Of a stretch of 64,000 nucleotides of DNA, positions 36,273-43,419 are shown in pieces; within the stretch, counting starts at the first letter, position 1; each line of letters starts with the position of its first letter. The notes under the pieces were generated by a model. That model saw nothing but the letters and a program-made list of their open reading frames with translations. It was not told the DNA's origin and made no database searches. Origin of the DNA: an uncultured Erythrobacter sp. (lineage in GTDB: Bacteria > Pseudomonadota > Alphaproteobacteria > Sphingomonadales > Sphingomonadaceae); the NCBI GenBank assembly GCA_947501005.1, contig CANMTU010000002.1, forward strand, positions 62,001-126,000. The letters run 5' to 3'. The position numbers and the translations under genes are program-made.

Positions 36273-36527
36273 TCAGCCATCCGGGTGCGCAATCCCTGTG
36301 TAGCCTTGCGGAAGCGCAGAGATCATGACCTCCGCTGTAGCTGCGATCGCGGTGGTTCGGTTTCCCGACAGCTGCTCAGCAATCTCGGCGCAATGGGCGA
36401 TATGCCCGGCCATCTCGTCGCGAGTAGCCGCCCCAGCTTCAATCGCGTTCGCATATTGTTCAGCGAGTAGGACGCGCAGGAAAACCATCTCTTCGCGCAG
36501 CGCTTGCAGCACCAGAGCGTCATCCAT
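36273..36527 (-). CDS. Small helical protein, unknown
   Basis: This 84-residue protein starts at ATG 36527 after GAGGACGCGAA. It is mainly helical, with 'ALREEMVFLRVLLAEQYANAIEAG' and 'MAGHIAHCAEIAEQLSGN'. It has no signal or membrane segment. It precedes nothing in an obvious operon. Function unknown. Confidence 0.5.
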   Translation of the reverse strand: MDDALVLQALREEMVFLRVLLAEQYANAIEAGAATRDEMAGHIAHCAEIAEQLSGNRTTAIAATAEVMISALPQGYTGIAHPDG

Positions 36528-36586
36528 TTCGCGTCCTCATATTCGATCATCGAATTGGCTGCTCGCCAGGGCGGCCGCCGTCGTCG

Positions 36587-36856
36587 CTACATCTTGTCCT
36601 TCAGGCCCTTCGCAGCCTTGAACGATACCGCGCGCGAAGCCTTGATCTGCATCTTCTCGCCGGTCGCAGGATTGCGTCCCTCACGTGCCGGCCGGTCCTT
36701 CACCGTGAACTTCCCGAACTGCGGAATGGCAACATCCTCACCCTTGGCGGCTGCATCGCCGATCGCGTCGAACAGGCTCGTCGCAACATGCTTCGCCTTC
36801 GCCTCGCTGATGTCGGCTTCCTTCGCCACGGTCTTGATCAAATCGCCCATATTCAT
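36587..36856 (-). CDS. HU/IHF-family DNA-binding protein
   Basis: This 89-residue protein (ATG 36856 after GAGGAGATG) has the HU fold: N-terminal helices 'LIKTVAKEADISEAKAKHVATSLFDAI', then the beta arms with 'FGKFTVKDRPAREGRNPATGEKMQIKASRAVSFKAAKGLK'. GRNP and GE are the DNA-arm signature. It bends DNA and could assist recombination or element maintenance. It looks complete. Confidence 0.9.
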   Translation of the reverse strand: MNMGDLIKTVAKEADISEAKAKHVATSLFDAIGDAAAKGEDVAIPQFGKFTVKDRPAREGRNPATGEKMQIKASRAVSFKAAKGLKDKM

Positions 36857-36957
36857 GCTGTCATCTCCTCGTTGACTGGCGCGGACATACCCCGCACGAT
36901 GCAAATCGCAAATGCCGGACTATCCTGGTCCTGCAGGGGCGATCGGAGGAATTCGAT

Positions 36958-37332
36958 ATGGGACTGGCCGCGGCCGCCGCGCTTATCTGCACGCCGATCG
37001 CAGTGTGGGACGGAGACGGCCCCGTATGGTGCGAAGAGGGTCCGAAGATCCGATTGGCAGGCATTGCAGCCCGCGAAATGGATGAGACCTGCAAGGCCCA
37101 TCACCCCTGCCCCGATGCGTCGGGCATCGAGGCACGCGATGCGCTTGTCCGCCTCCTGGGCGGCGCCAAAGGTCGCTGGAAGACCGGGCATGTCGTCGTA
37201 TCCGCGCAGCCGATGCGCTGCCAGCAGATTGGGCGTAGCTACGACAGGGTCGTCGCAACCTGCAGACTCGCGGATGGGAGAGACCTCTCCAGCGCGATGT
37301 TGCGTACCGGTACCGTAGCACGCTGGGACTGA
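36958..37332 (+). CDS. Staphylococcal-nuclease-like (SNc) protein
   Basis: This 124-residue protein starts at ATG 36958 after GGAGGAATT. It has an N-terminal signal-like segment (MGLAAAAALICTPIAV), then 'DGDGPVWCEEGPKIRLAGIAAREM' and 'ARDALVRLLGG', which recall the D...R-L-GI.A.E and ARe.L..LL patterns of thermonuclease domains. Four cysteines are present. The protein is short for a full SNc fold, so activity is uncertain. Confidence 0.65.
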   Translation: MGLAAAAALICTPIAVWDGDGPVWCEEGPKIRLAGIAAREMDETCKAHHPCPDASGIEARDALVRLLGGAKGRWKTGHVVVSAQPMRCQQIGRSYDRVVATCRLADGRDLSSAMLRTGTVARWD

Positions 37333-37352
37333 GTTCCGCGCGGCGCATGGAG

Positions 37353-38204
37353 TTAAGGAAGTTGCCAGCGCATCAATCCGTCGAGCGTTCCTCGCGACCG
37401 CTCGTCGTCCTGCCCGGTCAAAAAATGCTTCTCGACGAATGAAAGTTCGGATGCACGATTTCCGATAGCCAGCCCCTCGGCCTGTGCAAGCAACGCAGCA
37501 TTGATCGATCGCGAAAGATCGCGCGGATTCTGATCGAAAAACCTGCGAGCAACTTCATCGCGATGCACCAGCGCCATGAGTTTCTCCGGACCAACAGGCA
37601 CCAGAATGAAGGCGTTTCTCTGTCCCATCCCATTGGAGATGAGCGCTGGCTTGTCCGATGTAATGAGATCATGGGCGCCCCTGCCCAGTGTATGAACGAA
37701 GACCTTCATCCGAGCCATCAGAGCGAGGGATTGGTTGGATGTCAGAATGTCGGACAGCACGCTTAATGCGCCGCTTCGAAGCCAGGCGGCATCGAACCCG
37801 ACTGGCGCATCATCTTCGTCGAGCCGTCGCGCTAACTCCTTCTCGAGAAACCCGATTCTGGCAGGTGATCGATGCAGCAACCCCAAGATGAACTGTACCA
37901 GGGCCACCTTGTCGGCAAACTCGGCAGGCTGGTTCGCAAGCGCCAAGCGAAACGCCCGGGCCGCCCGATCATCGACCTGCTTGAAGAAGCGCGTCTCCAG
38001 CTGCACGCGCTTGTCCGGGTCATTTTCGCTCGGATCGGTGTAGAGGTTCTCGCCGAAACCGATCGCCCGCGGGGCATATGGTTTTGCGACAACGGGAAAT
38101 CCTAGTCCCCTTGGCCGGGAGAACGCCCAGACCTTGCCGTCGCGCGCCCAGTACTTCAGATACCACTCCGGCAAAAAATGGTGGCGCCATGGCTGGTCCG
38201 ACAT
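37353..38204 (-). CDS. DUF4238-family protein
   Basis: This 283-residue protein starts at ATG 38204, 6 bases past the umuC end. It has the DUF4238 N-terminus 'HHFLPEWYLKYWA....KVWAFSR' and a C-terminal part with 'DLITSDKPALI' and 'LMALVHRD'. DUF4238 proteins occur often near defence or mobile genes with no known biochemistry. Being directly after umuDC, it may be SOS-co-regulated. Confidence 0.72.
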   Translation of the reverse strand: MSDQPWRHHFLPEWYLKYWARDGKVWAFSRPRGLGFPVVAKPYAPRAIGFGENLYTDPSENDPDKRVQLETRFFKQVDDRAARAFRLALANQPAEFADKVALVQFILGLLHRSPARIGFLEKELARRLDEDDAPVGFDAAWLRSGALSVLSDILTSNQSLALMARMKVFVHTLGRGAHDLITSDKPALISNGMGQRNAFILVPVGPEKLMALVHRDEVARRFFDQNPRDLSRSINAALLAQAEGLAIGNRASELSFVEKHFLTGQDDERSRGTLDGLMRWQLP

Positions 38205-38209
38205 CGACA

Positions 38210-39476
38210 CTAAATGGCTCTCACCTTCGGCAGATCCTCGATCCGCGTCGTCCATGCCGGCGACAGCTTCTCCGCCCGCATCTTCCAAGCCCGCTTGAAC
38301 CCTGCGCTGCCGGCACGATCGTCATCTTTCCGTAGCGCGCATTCACCGCGTCGATCGCTCTCATCAACCGCTCCCGCTTCGCCCGGTCATCATCGTCTTC
38401 GAACAGCGTTCGCGGACGCATTTGCGCATCGTCCAGCTGCTCGAGCATGACGCCTGCTTTGGTGAACCCGTAGCCATCGCCAGCACCGCTCAACCGCTCG
38501 GCGGGCGGCCGCGATAAGTTCGAAGCTGTCGCTGATCATCGGGTGCAGCGTCACCGCTTTTCCCGCGCTGTATTGCGGCCGCTCTGGCTTGAAACGATTG
38601 GTATGGAAGAATGCAGTCAATCTGGCGGCAACCAGGCCATGCTGCCGCAGCTTCTCACCGGCGCGCATGGCGAACTGGGTCACGGCGCCCATCAACTCGT
38701 GCTTCGTGTCGATCGGCCGGCCGAACGATCGCGTTACCGCCATCCCCTTGCGCCGCGGCGCGATCACCTCGACCGCATCGGCCGGCACGCCGTTCAATTC
38801 TGCGACCAGGCGTTCCAGCACCACCGTTTTCAGCCCCCTCGCCTGCTTCATCTGCATGTCCCGCAGCTGTCCCGCCGTCTCGATGCCCAGCGCCTGCAAT
38901 TTGCGTGCAGTCGCCGATCCCACACCCCACACATCCGCGACTTCAAACCGGTCCATGACGTAGCGACGAACCTGTTCGTCGCTGAGGTTTGCAACACGGT
39001 CGAAGATGGGGTTCTTCTTCGCGGCCGCGTTGGCGAGCGTTTTGGTCGGCCCGATGCCGACGCAGGTCGGGATCGTGGTCCATTGCAGGATTTGCGCGCG
39101 CAGCTTCTGGCAGTGGTCGACCAGGTCGAGGTGCTCGAACCCGGTCAGATCGAGAAAATTTTCGTCTATGGAGTAGATCTCGATGTCGCGAGCGAAGGGC
39201 TCGGTCGCCGCCAGCACCCGGCGCTGCATGTCGCCGTAGAGCGTGTAGTTGGAGCTGCGGACCGCGACGCCGTGGGCCTTGATCAGATCGCGGATTTTTG
39301 AAGATGGGATCGCCCATCCTGATTCCGAGCGCCTTCGCCTCCGCCGAGCGTGCGACCGCATTGCCGTCGTTGTTCGATGCTACGATCGCCGGCACGCCTC
39401 GAAGCGACAAATCCATGACGCGTTCCGCCGAGACATAGAAGGAATTACAATCGCATAAGGCGATGGGACCGCTCAT
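38210..39476 (-). pseudogene. umuC: UmuC-like Y-family DNA polymerase with three frameshifts
   Basis: The ATG at 39476 overlaps the umuD stop. Family motifs appear in different frames: [15 protein letters not shown] and [16 protein letters not shown] at the N-terminus, then [30 protein letters not shown] and the thumb/little-finger parts. A tail around GYGFTKAGVMLEQL comes next, then FKRAWKMRAEKLSPAWTTR ending at the TAG at 38210. Frame breaks lie in a T5 run (39295-39299), at about 38485-38500, and near 38300-38310. Without them a ~420-residue polymerase would result. Decay or sequence error are both possible. Confidence 0.85.
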
Positions 39477-39904
39477 CGGCAATACCGCCGCACGAGACCG
39501 ACAACCACGCCCCAGATCTCCGTGTATTCGTCGACTTGGGTATGCGGATAGCCATCGGCCTCCGGCACGAGCCAGAACCGGCCGTCGAGCTTCTTCAGGC
39601 GCTTTAGCGTCCGGTCGCCGTGGAGGACTGCGACGACGATGTCGTTTGTGACAGCCTGCTTGGCCCGGCTGACCACGACCAGGTCGCCGTCGTTGATGCC
39701 AGCGCCGGTCATCGACCAGCCCTCGACGCGCATGAGGTAGGTCGCGGCAGGCTGCTCGATCAGCCAAGCGTTGAGGTCGATGGGATCGTCTTCCTCGCCT
39801 TCGGCCGGGCTTGGAAAGCCCGCAGGGACGTGGACAAGGGCGAGGGGGATCGAACCGCGTGTGTCGGTCCAAGAGAGTTCTGTCAGTCGAATCTGGGTGT
39901 GCAT
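39473..39904 (-). CDS. umuD: UmuD-like SOS mutagenesis protein (S24 peptidase)
   Basis: This 143-residue protein starts at ATG 39904 and overlaps the umuC start (ATGA). It has the self-cleavage pair Ala28-Gly29 (VPAGFPSP), catalytic Ser64 (EGWSMTGAG), and Lys101 (TLKRLKK). Cleavage on RecA filament would yield active UmuD' to partner UmuC in translesion synthesis. A LexA box lies 37 bases upstream. UmuD is intact while its partner gene is broken. Confidence 0.9.
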   Translation of the reverse strand: MHTQIRLTELSWTDTRGSIPLALVHVPAGFPSPAEGEEDDPIDLNAWLIEQPAATYLMRVEGWSMTGAGINDGDLVVVSRAKQAVTNDIVVAVLHGDRTLKRLKKLDGRFWLVPEADGYPHTQVDEYTEIWGVVVGLVRRYCR

Positions 39905-39940
39905 TGGTAATGCTTTCGGGTGCCTTCGTAACCCAAAGCG

Positions 39941-39955
39941 GAACAGGATAGGAAC
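39941..39955 (-). promoter_or_regulatory. LexA (SOS) box of alphaproteobacterial type
   Basis: GAAC-AGGATAG-GAAC (on the minus strand GTTC-N7-GTTC) exactly fits the direct-repeat LexA site of alphaproteobacteria, 37 bases before the umuD ATG. Confidence 0.8.
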
Positions 39956-39999
39956 ATCGTTCTTGAGGCGTCCGTCCAATTTATGATGGTGGACACAAT

Positions 40000-40023
40000 A
40001 AGGCCCCGGAAAACCAGGGCCTT
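40000..40023 (-). terminator. Terminator of the traD-traI downstream operon
   Basis: AAGGCCC (40000-40006) pairs with GGGCCTT (40017-40023), around a 10-base A-rich loop, 48 bases past the last gene of the long minus-strand block. On that strand the stem is followed by ATTGT. Confidence 0.55.
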
Positions 40024-40070
40024 GCTATTGTGCCAGTCAGCAACGGATCACCATAAGCGTCCGGAGGCGA

Positions 40071-40541
40071 TCAGAGGTGGGAGGTAATGCTTGAGGTAGC
40101 TAGGACGCCCATGACGGCGACCGACAACGTGACCAACCCGAACGCGATCTTGACCCAGCCCACCCGTTTTGTAGCCGCGCCGATTCGCAGCTTGCGCGCA
40201 GTGCGATCAATCCCCGTTCGATAAGCGAGCACACCCTCGGACATGTCGGTCAAGCCGTAGGTGGCCAGAGCGAACGCGATCAGCATGACGAAAGTGCGCA
40301 TCCGCGAAGGGTCCAAGATCATCAGGACCATGCCCGAGAGGGCAAGCGTGGTGCCAAAGATTTTGGTGAGGTCGAACATAGGCATCACGCGGTAGAGAGC
40401 GACCTGTCGGCTCACCTTGATGCGGCCGAGGGGGCGTGTGCAGGACTTGCAGCGATGGATCAGCTGGGGTTCCGCCCAACGCCCCAATGGCTTCGCGCAA
40501 TACGGACAATCCGCTGCCGGTACTCCTGCCATCATGTTCAT
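40071..40541 (-). CDS. Zinc-ribbon membrane protein, unknown
   Basis: This 156-residue protein has an N-terminal zinc ribbon (CPYC...CKSC, residues about 12-34) followed by about three membrane segments (60-80, 83-103, 130-150). It overlaps the CsgG-like gene by ATGA, so it is the last gene of the traD-traI block. The mix of zinc ribbon and membrane helices suggests an assembly or quality-control factor, which is inference. Confidence 0.65.
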   Translation of the reverse strand: MNMMAGVPAADCPYCAKPLGRWAEPQLIHRCKSCTRPLGRIKVSRQVALYRVMPMFDLTKIFGTTLALSGMVLMILDPSRMRTFVMLIAFALATYGLTDMSEGVLAYRTGIDRTARKLRIGAATKRVGWVKIAFGLVTLSVAVMGVLATSSITSHL

Positions 40542-41356
40542 TGTGGATTGGCCTGTGTGCTATCAGGTGTCGGTGCCGGATCGGAAGCCTGGACCGGAGC
40601 GGGCGCTGCTGCAGCTGCTGAAGAAAGCCGCGATTGCGCTTCGAGGACCAGTTTGCGGAAGGCATCCAGAACCGCAAGCGATGTGATCTTGCCGATGTCG
40701 GTTGATCCATAGGTTCCGCCCAGAGCGCCGACACCGAGGCCGAGCAGGAGCCCGCCGCCCACGACTCCAATGTCCTTCTTTCGCGCTGAACCCGTCGCTA
40801 CGGCCTCTTGCAGTCCGGTATCGACGTCGATCATCGACAGCATAACTTGGCTCTCCAGCGTCTTCGATTTCAAGCCGACCGCACCGCCAAATACACCGCC
40901 GATCCCGCCGCCGGACTCGCGTGATTTCGCGTCGCTATAAAGCACCTGCGCGGAGATCAGCCAGTCCGCCTTCGTCATGGCCGCCGACGTAGCGCTGGCC
41001 ATCGCGCGCTCGCGTTCCAGCGCCGACATCGCAGCACCGCGATCGGCCACGCGGAAGCAGTTGGACTGTGCGGCCATGAGCTTGATGAGCGGCAGGGGGT
41101 CGACTTTCGCGGTGCCGCCTCCCTGCTGCGCTTCGGCCATCCGCAAGAGCGCGGCCAATCCCGGCGATAGCTGATCGCTCGGATCGGGTGCTTTCTCTTC
41201 AACCAGCGCGACGATGCCCAACGGCTGCTCGCAGCGCGGCAGCTCGGTGTTCTCGTCGATCCCGGTTCCGCCTTGGCCCGTCTTTTGGGCAAGGGCAGGG
41301 GTGCTGGCGAGCACGAAACCCGCCAGCACGCAGGTGAGTGCGCCGCGCCTAACCAC
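40538..41356 (-). CDS. CsgG/HfaB-like exported protein
   Basis: This 272-residue protein has a signal peptide (residues 1-24, ALA cleavage). Its middle has the CsgG-type alternation: 'GIVALVEE', 'FRVADRGAAMSALERERA', 'ADWLISAQVLYSDAKSRESGGGIGG', and 'LSMIDVDTGLQEAVATGSA'. The CsgG fold forms outer-membrane secretion pores (curli, holdfast). Residues 190-225 include a Gly-rich hydrophobic stretch. No lipobox Cys is present, unlike CsgG itself. It overlaps both neighbours, so it belongs to the transfer block and may form an outer-membrane part. Confidence 0.65.
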   Translation of the reverse strand: MVRRGALTCVLAGFVLASTPALAQKTGQGGTGIDENTELPRCEQPLGIVALVEEKAPDPSDQLSPGLAALLRMAEAQQGGGTAKVDPLPLIKLMAAQSNCFRVADRGAAMSALERERAMASATSAAMTKADWLISAQVLYSDAKSRESGGGIGGVFGGAVGLKSKTLESQVMLSMIDVDTGLQEAVATGSARKKDIGVVGGGLLLGLGVGALGGTYGSTDIGKITSLAVLDAFRKLVLEAQSRLSSAAAAAPAPVQASDPAPTPDSTQANPQ

Positions 41357-41696
41357 GTTTCACCTTGCCCTTGGCGTATTCCGCGGGATCGCAGATCCCG
41401 GCTTTCGCCTCGGCGATCTCCTTCTGCTCGATGCAGTCAGCACAGTCCACGCAATCGTCGCAGTCCGGGCAATCCTCGCAGTCATGGCAGTCGCCGGCAG
41501 CGTGGCGCTCGGCATGCGCGGCATAGGCGGCCTTCTTCTTGGCGACTCGGACCGCAGCATCCTCGCCTGCGGTTGACGTCGCATAGGAGGCCATCGCCAG
41601 CACCACCGGCTCGTCCTGGGTATGCGCCGCGGCGACCGGCGTTGCGAAGCCTGCCACCATCAATGTGATTGCGGAGGCTAGAGCGTATCGTTTCAT
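41349..41696 (-). CDS. Exported protein with a Cys-Asp ladder (CxxC repeats)
   Basis: This 115-residue protein starts at ATG 41696 after AAGGAGTACG. A signal peptide (1-23, AAA cleavage) is followed by a helix rich in Ala, Lys and His and then a ladder of seven cysteines spaced exactly three apart (CHDCEDCPDCDDCVDCADC). The C-terminus is basic. The ladder could bind metal ions or form disulfides. I know no named family. It overlaps the CsgG-like gene start by 8 bases, suggesting joint function. Confidence 0.7.
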   Translation of the reverse strand: MKRYALASAITLMVAGFATPVAAAHTQDEPVVLAMASYATSTAGEDAAVRVAKKKAAYAAHAERHAAGDCHDCEDCPDCDDCVDCADCIEQKEIAEAKAGICDPAEYAKGKVKRG

Positions 41697-41724
41697 GGTA
41701 TCGTACTCCTTGCAGTTTTTGGGT

Positions 41725-41931
41725 TCACCATCCCGTGCGACGGCCGTCGCGCAGATCATCGTCTCGGCGGCCGCTGTCGCCGAGTGCGGAACGGCGGATT
41801 TCCAAGCGGACCCCGTCGCCCTTGCGGCTGATGCGAACATCGCTGGGATCCACGTTGTTGCGCTTCGCCCATCGGCCGGCCGCGGCGTCGTCGCCGAAGT
41901 CGCCCATGTCCTCGAATTGCCAGTTACTCAT
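41725..41931 (-). CDS. Small basic protein, unknown
   Basis: This 68-residue protein starts at ATG 41931 after GAAGGAGATACCA. It begins MSNWQFEDMGDFGDDAAAG and ends in a highly charged tail (RRSALGDSGRRDDDLRDGRR). The 'WAKRNNVDPSDVRISRKGDGVRL' core is a likely small alpha-beta unit. It lies between the DUF2726 and Cys-ladder genes. Unknown. Confidence 0.55.
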   Translation of the reverse strand: MSNWQFEDMGDFGDDAAAGRWAKRNNVDPSDVRISRKGDGVRLEIRRSALGDSGRRDDDLRDGRRTGW

Positions 41932-41942
41932 TGGTATCTCCT

Positions 41943-42452
41943 TCACACACGAGCTGCCGATCGGCGGGATGCCGTCGGGATGGGTTGATGGGGCGGAAGG
42001 GTGCCCAGGAGCGTCTCACGGACGCTCAGGGCCGTCTGGTGGCCTGCAGGGAGCCTGATGGTGGTGTAGCCTGCCCGAGCCGTCATGCGGTCGCGCTCGG
42101 CGTCCTGGCGGGCATTATGAGTCCGATCGTCGAGCTCGACGATCGCGATGATCGCACCGCTCGCGCGATCCTCGAGGAGGAAGTCGATACGTTTTGAAGA
42201 GAAGCGATTGCGAACCGTTGTCGAGCGTGATCGATCGAGGCCTGCTGCTGGACGCAGAATGGCACCCATCGAAACCTGCGCGTGGACGCGGGCCTGCGGC
42301 ACGGCACGTTCGAAGAAGCCGCAAACGATCCGTTCCCGCTTGGTCATCAACGGGGCCGAGCGGACCGGCAGCGATCCGATCCCACGTCCAGCCCTGCCGA
42401 CCAGAGCGAGAAGGACCAGCAGCAGGGCCACCGCGACGAGGACGAGCTCCAT
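41943..42452 (-). CDS. DUF2726-domain membrane-anchored protein
   Basis: This 169-residue protein starts at ATG 42452, overlapping the upstream stop (ATGA). An N-terminal membrane helix (MELVLVAVALLLVLLALVG) leads to a DUF2726 domain: 'MTKRERIVCGFFERAVP', 'KRIDFLLEDRASGAIIAIVELDD', and 'ARQDAERDRMTARAGY'. DUF2726 has a PD-(D/E)XK-like nuclease core (D...E-L-D). In a transfer operon it may act on DNA at the membrane; this is inference. The frame upstream of 42452 is a chance extension. Confidence 0.75.
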   Translation of the reverse strand: MELVLVAVALLLVLLALVGRAGRGIGSLPVRSAPLMTKRERIVCGFFERAVPQARVHAQVSMGAILRPAAGLDRSRSTTVRNRFSSKRIDFLLEDRASGAIIAIVELDDRTHNARQDAERDRMTARAGYTTIRLPAGHQTALSVRETLLGTLPPHQPIPTASRRSAARV

Positions 42453-43117
42453 CACAGAGGCTCCGGTCTGGTCAGCATCATGCGGGTCTTGAGATTGCCG
42501 ACGACGCGACGATGCAGGTCGATACCGTTGCCTCGGGCAGCGCTGAACTCCATGAGCTGAGCGACCGTTTCGAACTGCGTGTTCGGGCCGAAGAAGTCGC
42601 GCGTGCCATGCCATTTCTGGCCTTCGATCACACGCATGCGCCAGACGCCGACGGGCGCAGGAATATCGATTTGGCTGTTCGCCACAACGAACACCGAGAG
42701 CGCGTGCCGACCGCTTTCGGGGTCCATCAGCTGCACGACGGCGTTTGCGTCGCTGGTGACGACCGCGAGGCGACTGCGGACCATACTCATGGGCAAGTCG
42801 CTGGCGACCGAAACGCTGCCGGATTCGGGGAAGGGCAATCCCTGCTCGAAGTTGGGTAGCCAGCCACCTCGCCGCATATCGGCGAAAATCGGAACTCCAA
42901 CGCCGAGGAGACACAACAAGGGGATCAGCAGGCGCGGGATAGGAATGGAATGAGATTTCGGCCGTTTCCGGTGCTGTTCCTTCCGGCCATAGGCACCTGC
43001 CGTATCATAGTCGTCGAACTCAACGCGGGCCTTTTCATCTCGCCAGACAGGCGTGGCTTGAGCGCCGCCGCGACGGCGGTATCGCTCGCGCATATAGTCC
43101 CGGTCGGCGAGGCTCAT
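42452..43117 (-). CDS. Membrane protein, unknown, transfer-block member
   Basis: This 221-residue protein has a basic, Arg-rich N-terminal 55 residues, one membrane segment (about 60-80, 'RLLIPLLCLLGVGVPIFADM'), and a beta-rich C-terminal domain ('VSVASDLPMSMVRSRLAVVTSD..AVVQLMD', 'SVFVVANSQIDIPAPVGVWRMRVIEGQKWHG'). The latter resembles a periplasmic domain. It overlaps both neighbours. No family is recognised. Confidence 0.65.
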   Translation of the reverse strand: MSLADRDYMRERYRRRGGAQATPVWRDEKARVEFDDYDTAGAYGRKEQHRKRPKSHSIPIPRLLIPLLCLLGVGVPIFADMRRGGWLPNFEQGLPFPESGSVSVASDLPMSMVRSRLAVVTSDANAVVQLMDPESGRHALSVFVVANSQIDIPAPVGVWRMRVIEGQKWHGTRDFFGPNTQFETVAQLMEFSAARGNGIDLHRRVVGNLKTRMMLTRPEPL

Positions 43118-43419
43118 CAGCGTCGAGCCATGATAGGCGCAAGCCGGGTGAAGCGGCGCGCCGGGATGCGGATGGTGATCGCATCCCCGTTGCCGCTCAC
43201 GAGCGCACGGGCAAGCGGACGTAGCAGGAAGAGAAGCAAGACAAGGACCGCGGCGAACGACATCGTGTCGGCCGCCCAGACCATCGCGTGCTCCTGGTGC
43301 GCCTGGGCGACACAGGCGGCGAGGCTGTTAAATTCGAGATCGCACCAATGGACGTGGTCCGCATGAGTCACGGAATCCCACAGCGGCGACTTGGTCATCT
43401 CGGCATGTGTCATGGTCAT
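43117..43419 (-). CDS. Small membrane protein, unknown, transfer-block member
   Basis: This 100-residue protein has a polar start (with H, D and W), a conserved-looking 'WCDLEFNSLAACVAQAHQEH' segment, and one membrane helix (about 53-72). A basic tail follows. The start at 43419 overlaps the traI stop (ATGA) and its stop overlaps the next gene. Unknown. Confidence 0.6.
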   Translation of the reverse strand: MTMTHAEMTKSPLWDSVTHADHVHWCDLEFNSLAACVAQAHQEHAMVWAADTMSFAAVLVLLLFLLRPLARALVSGNGDAITIRIPARRFTRLAPIMARR

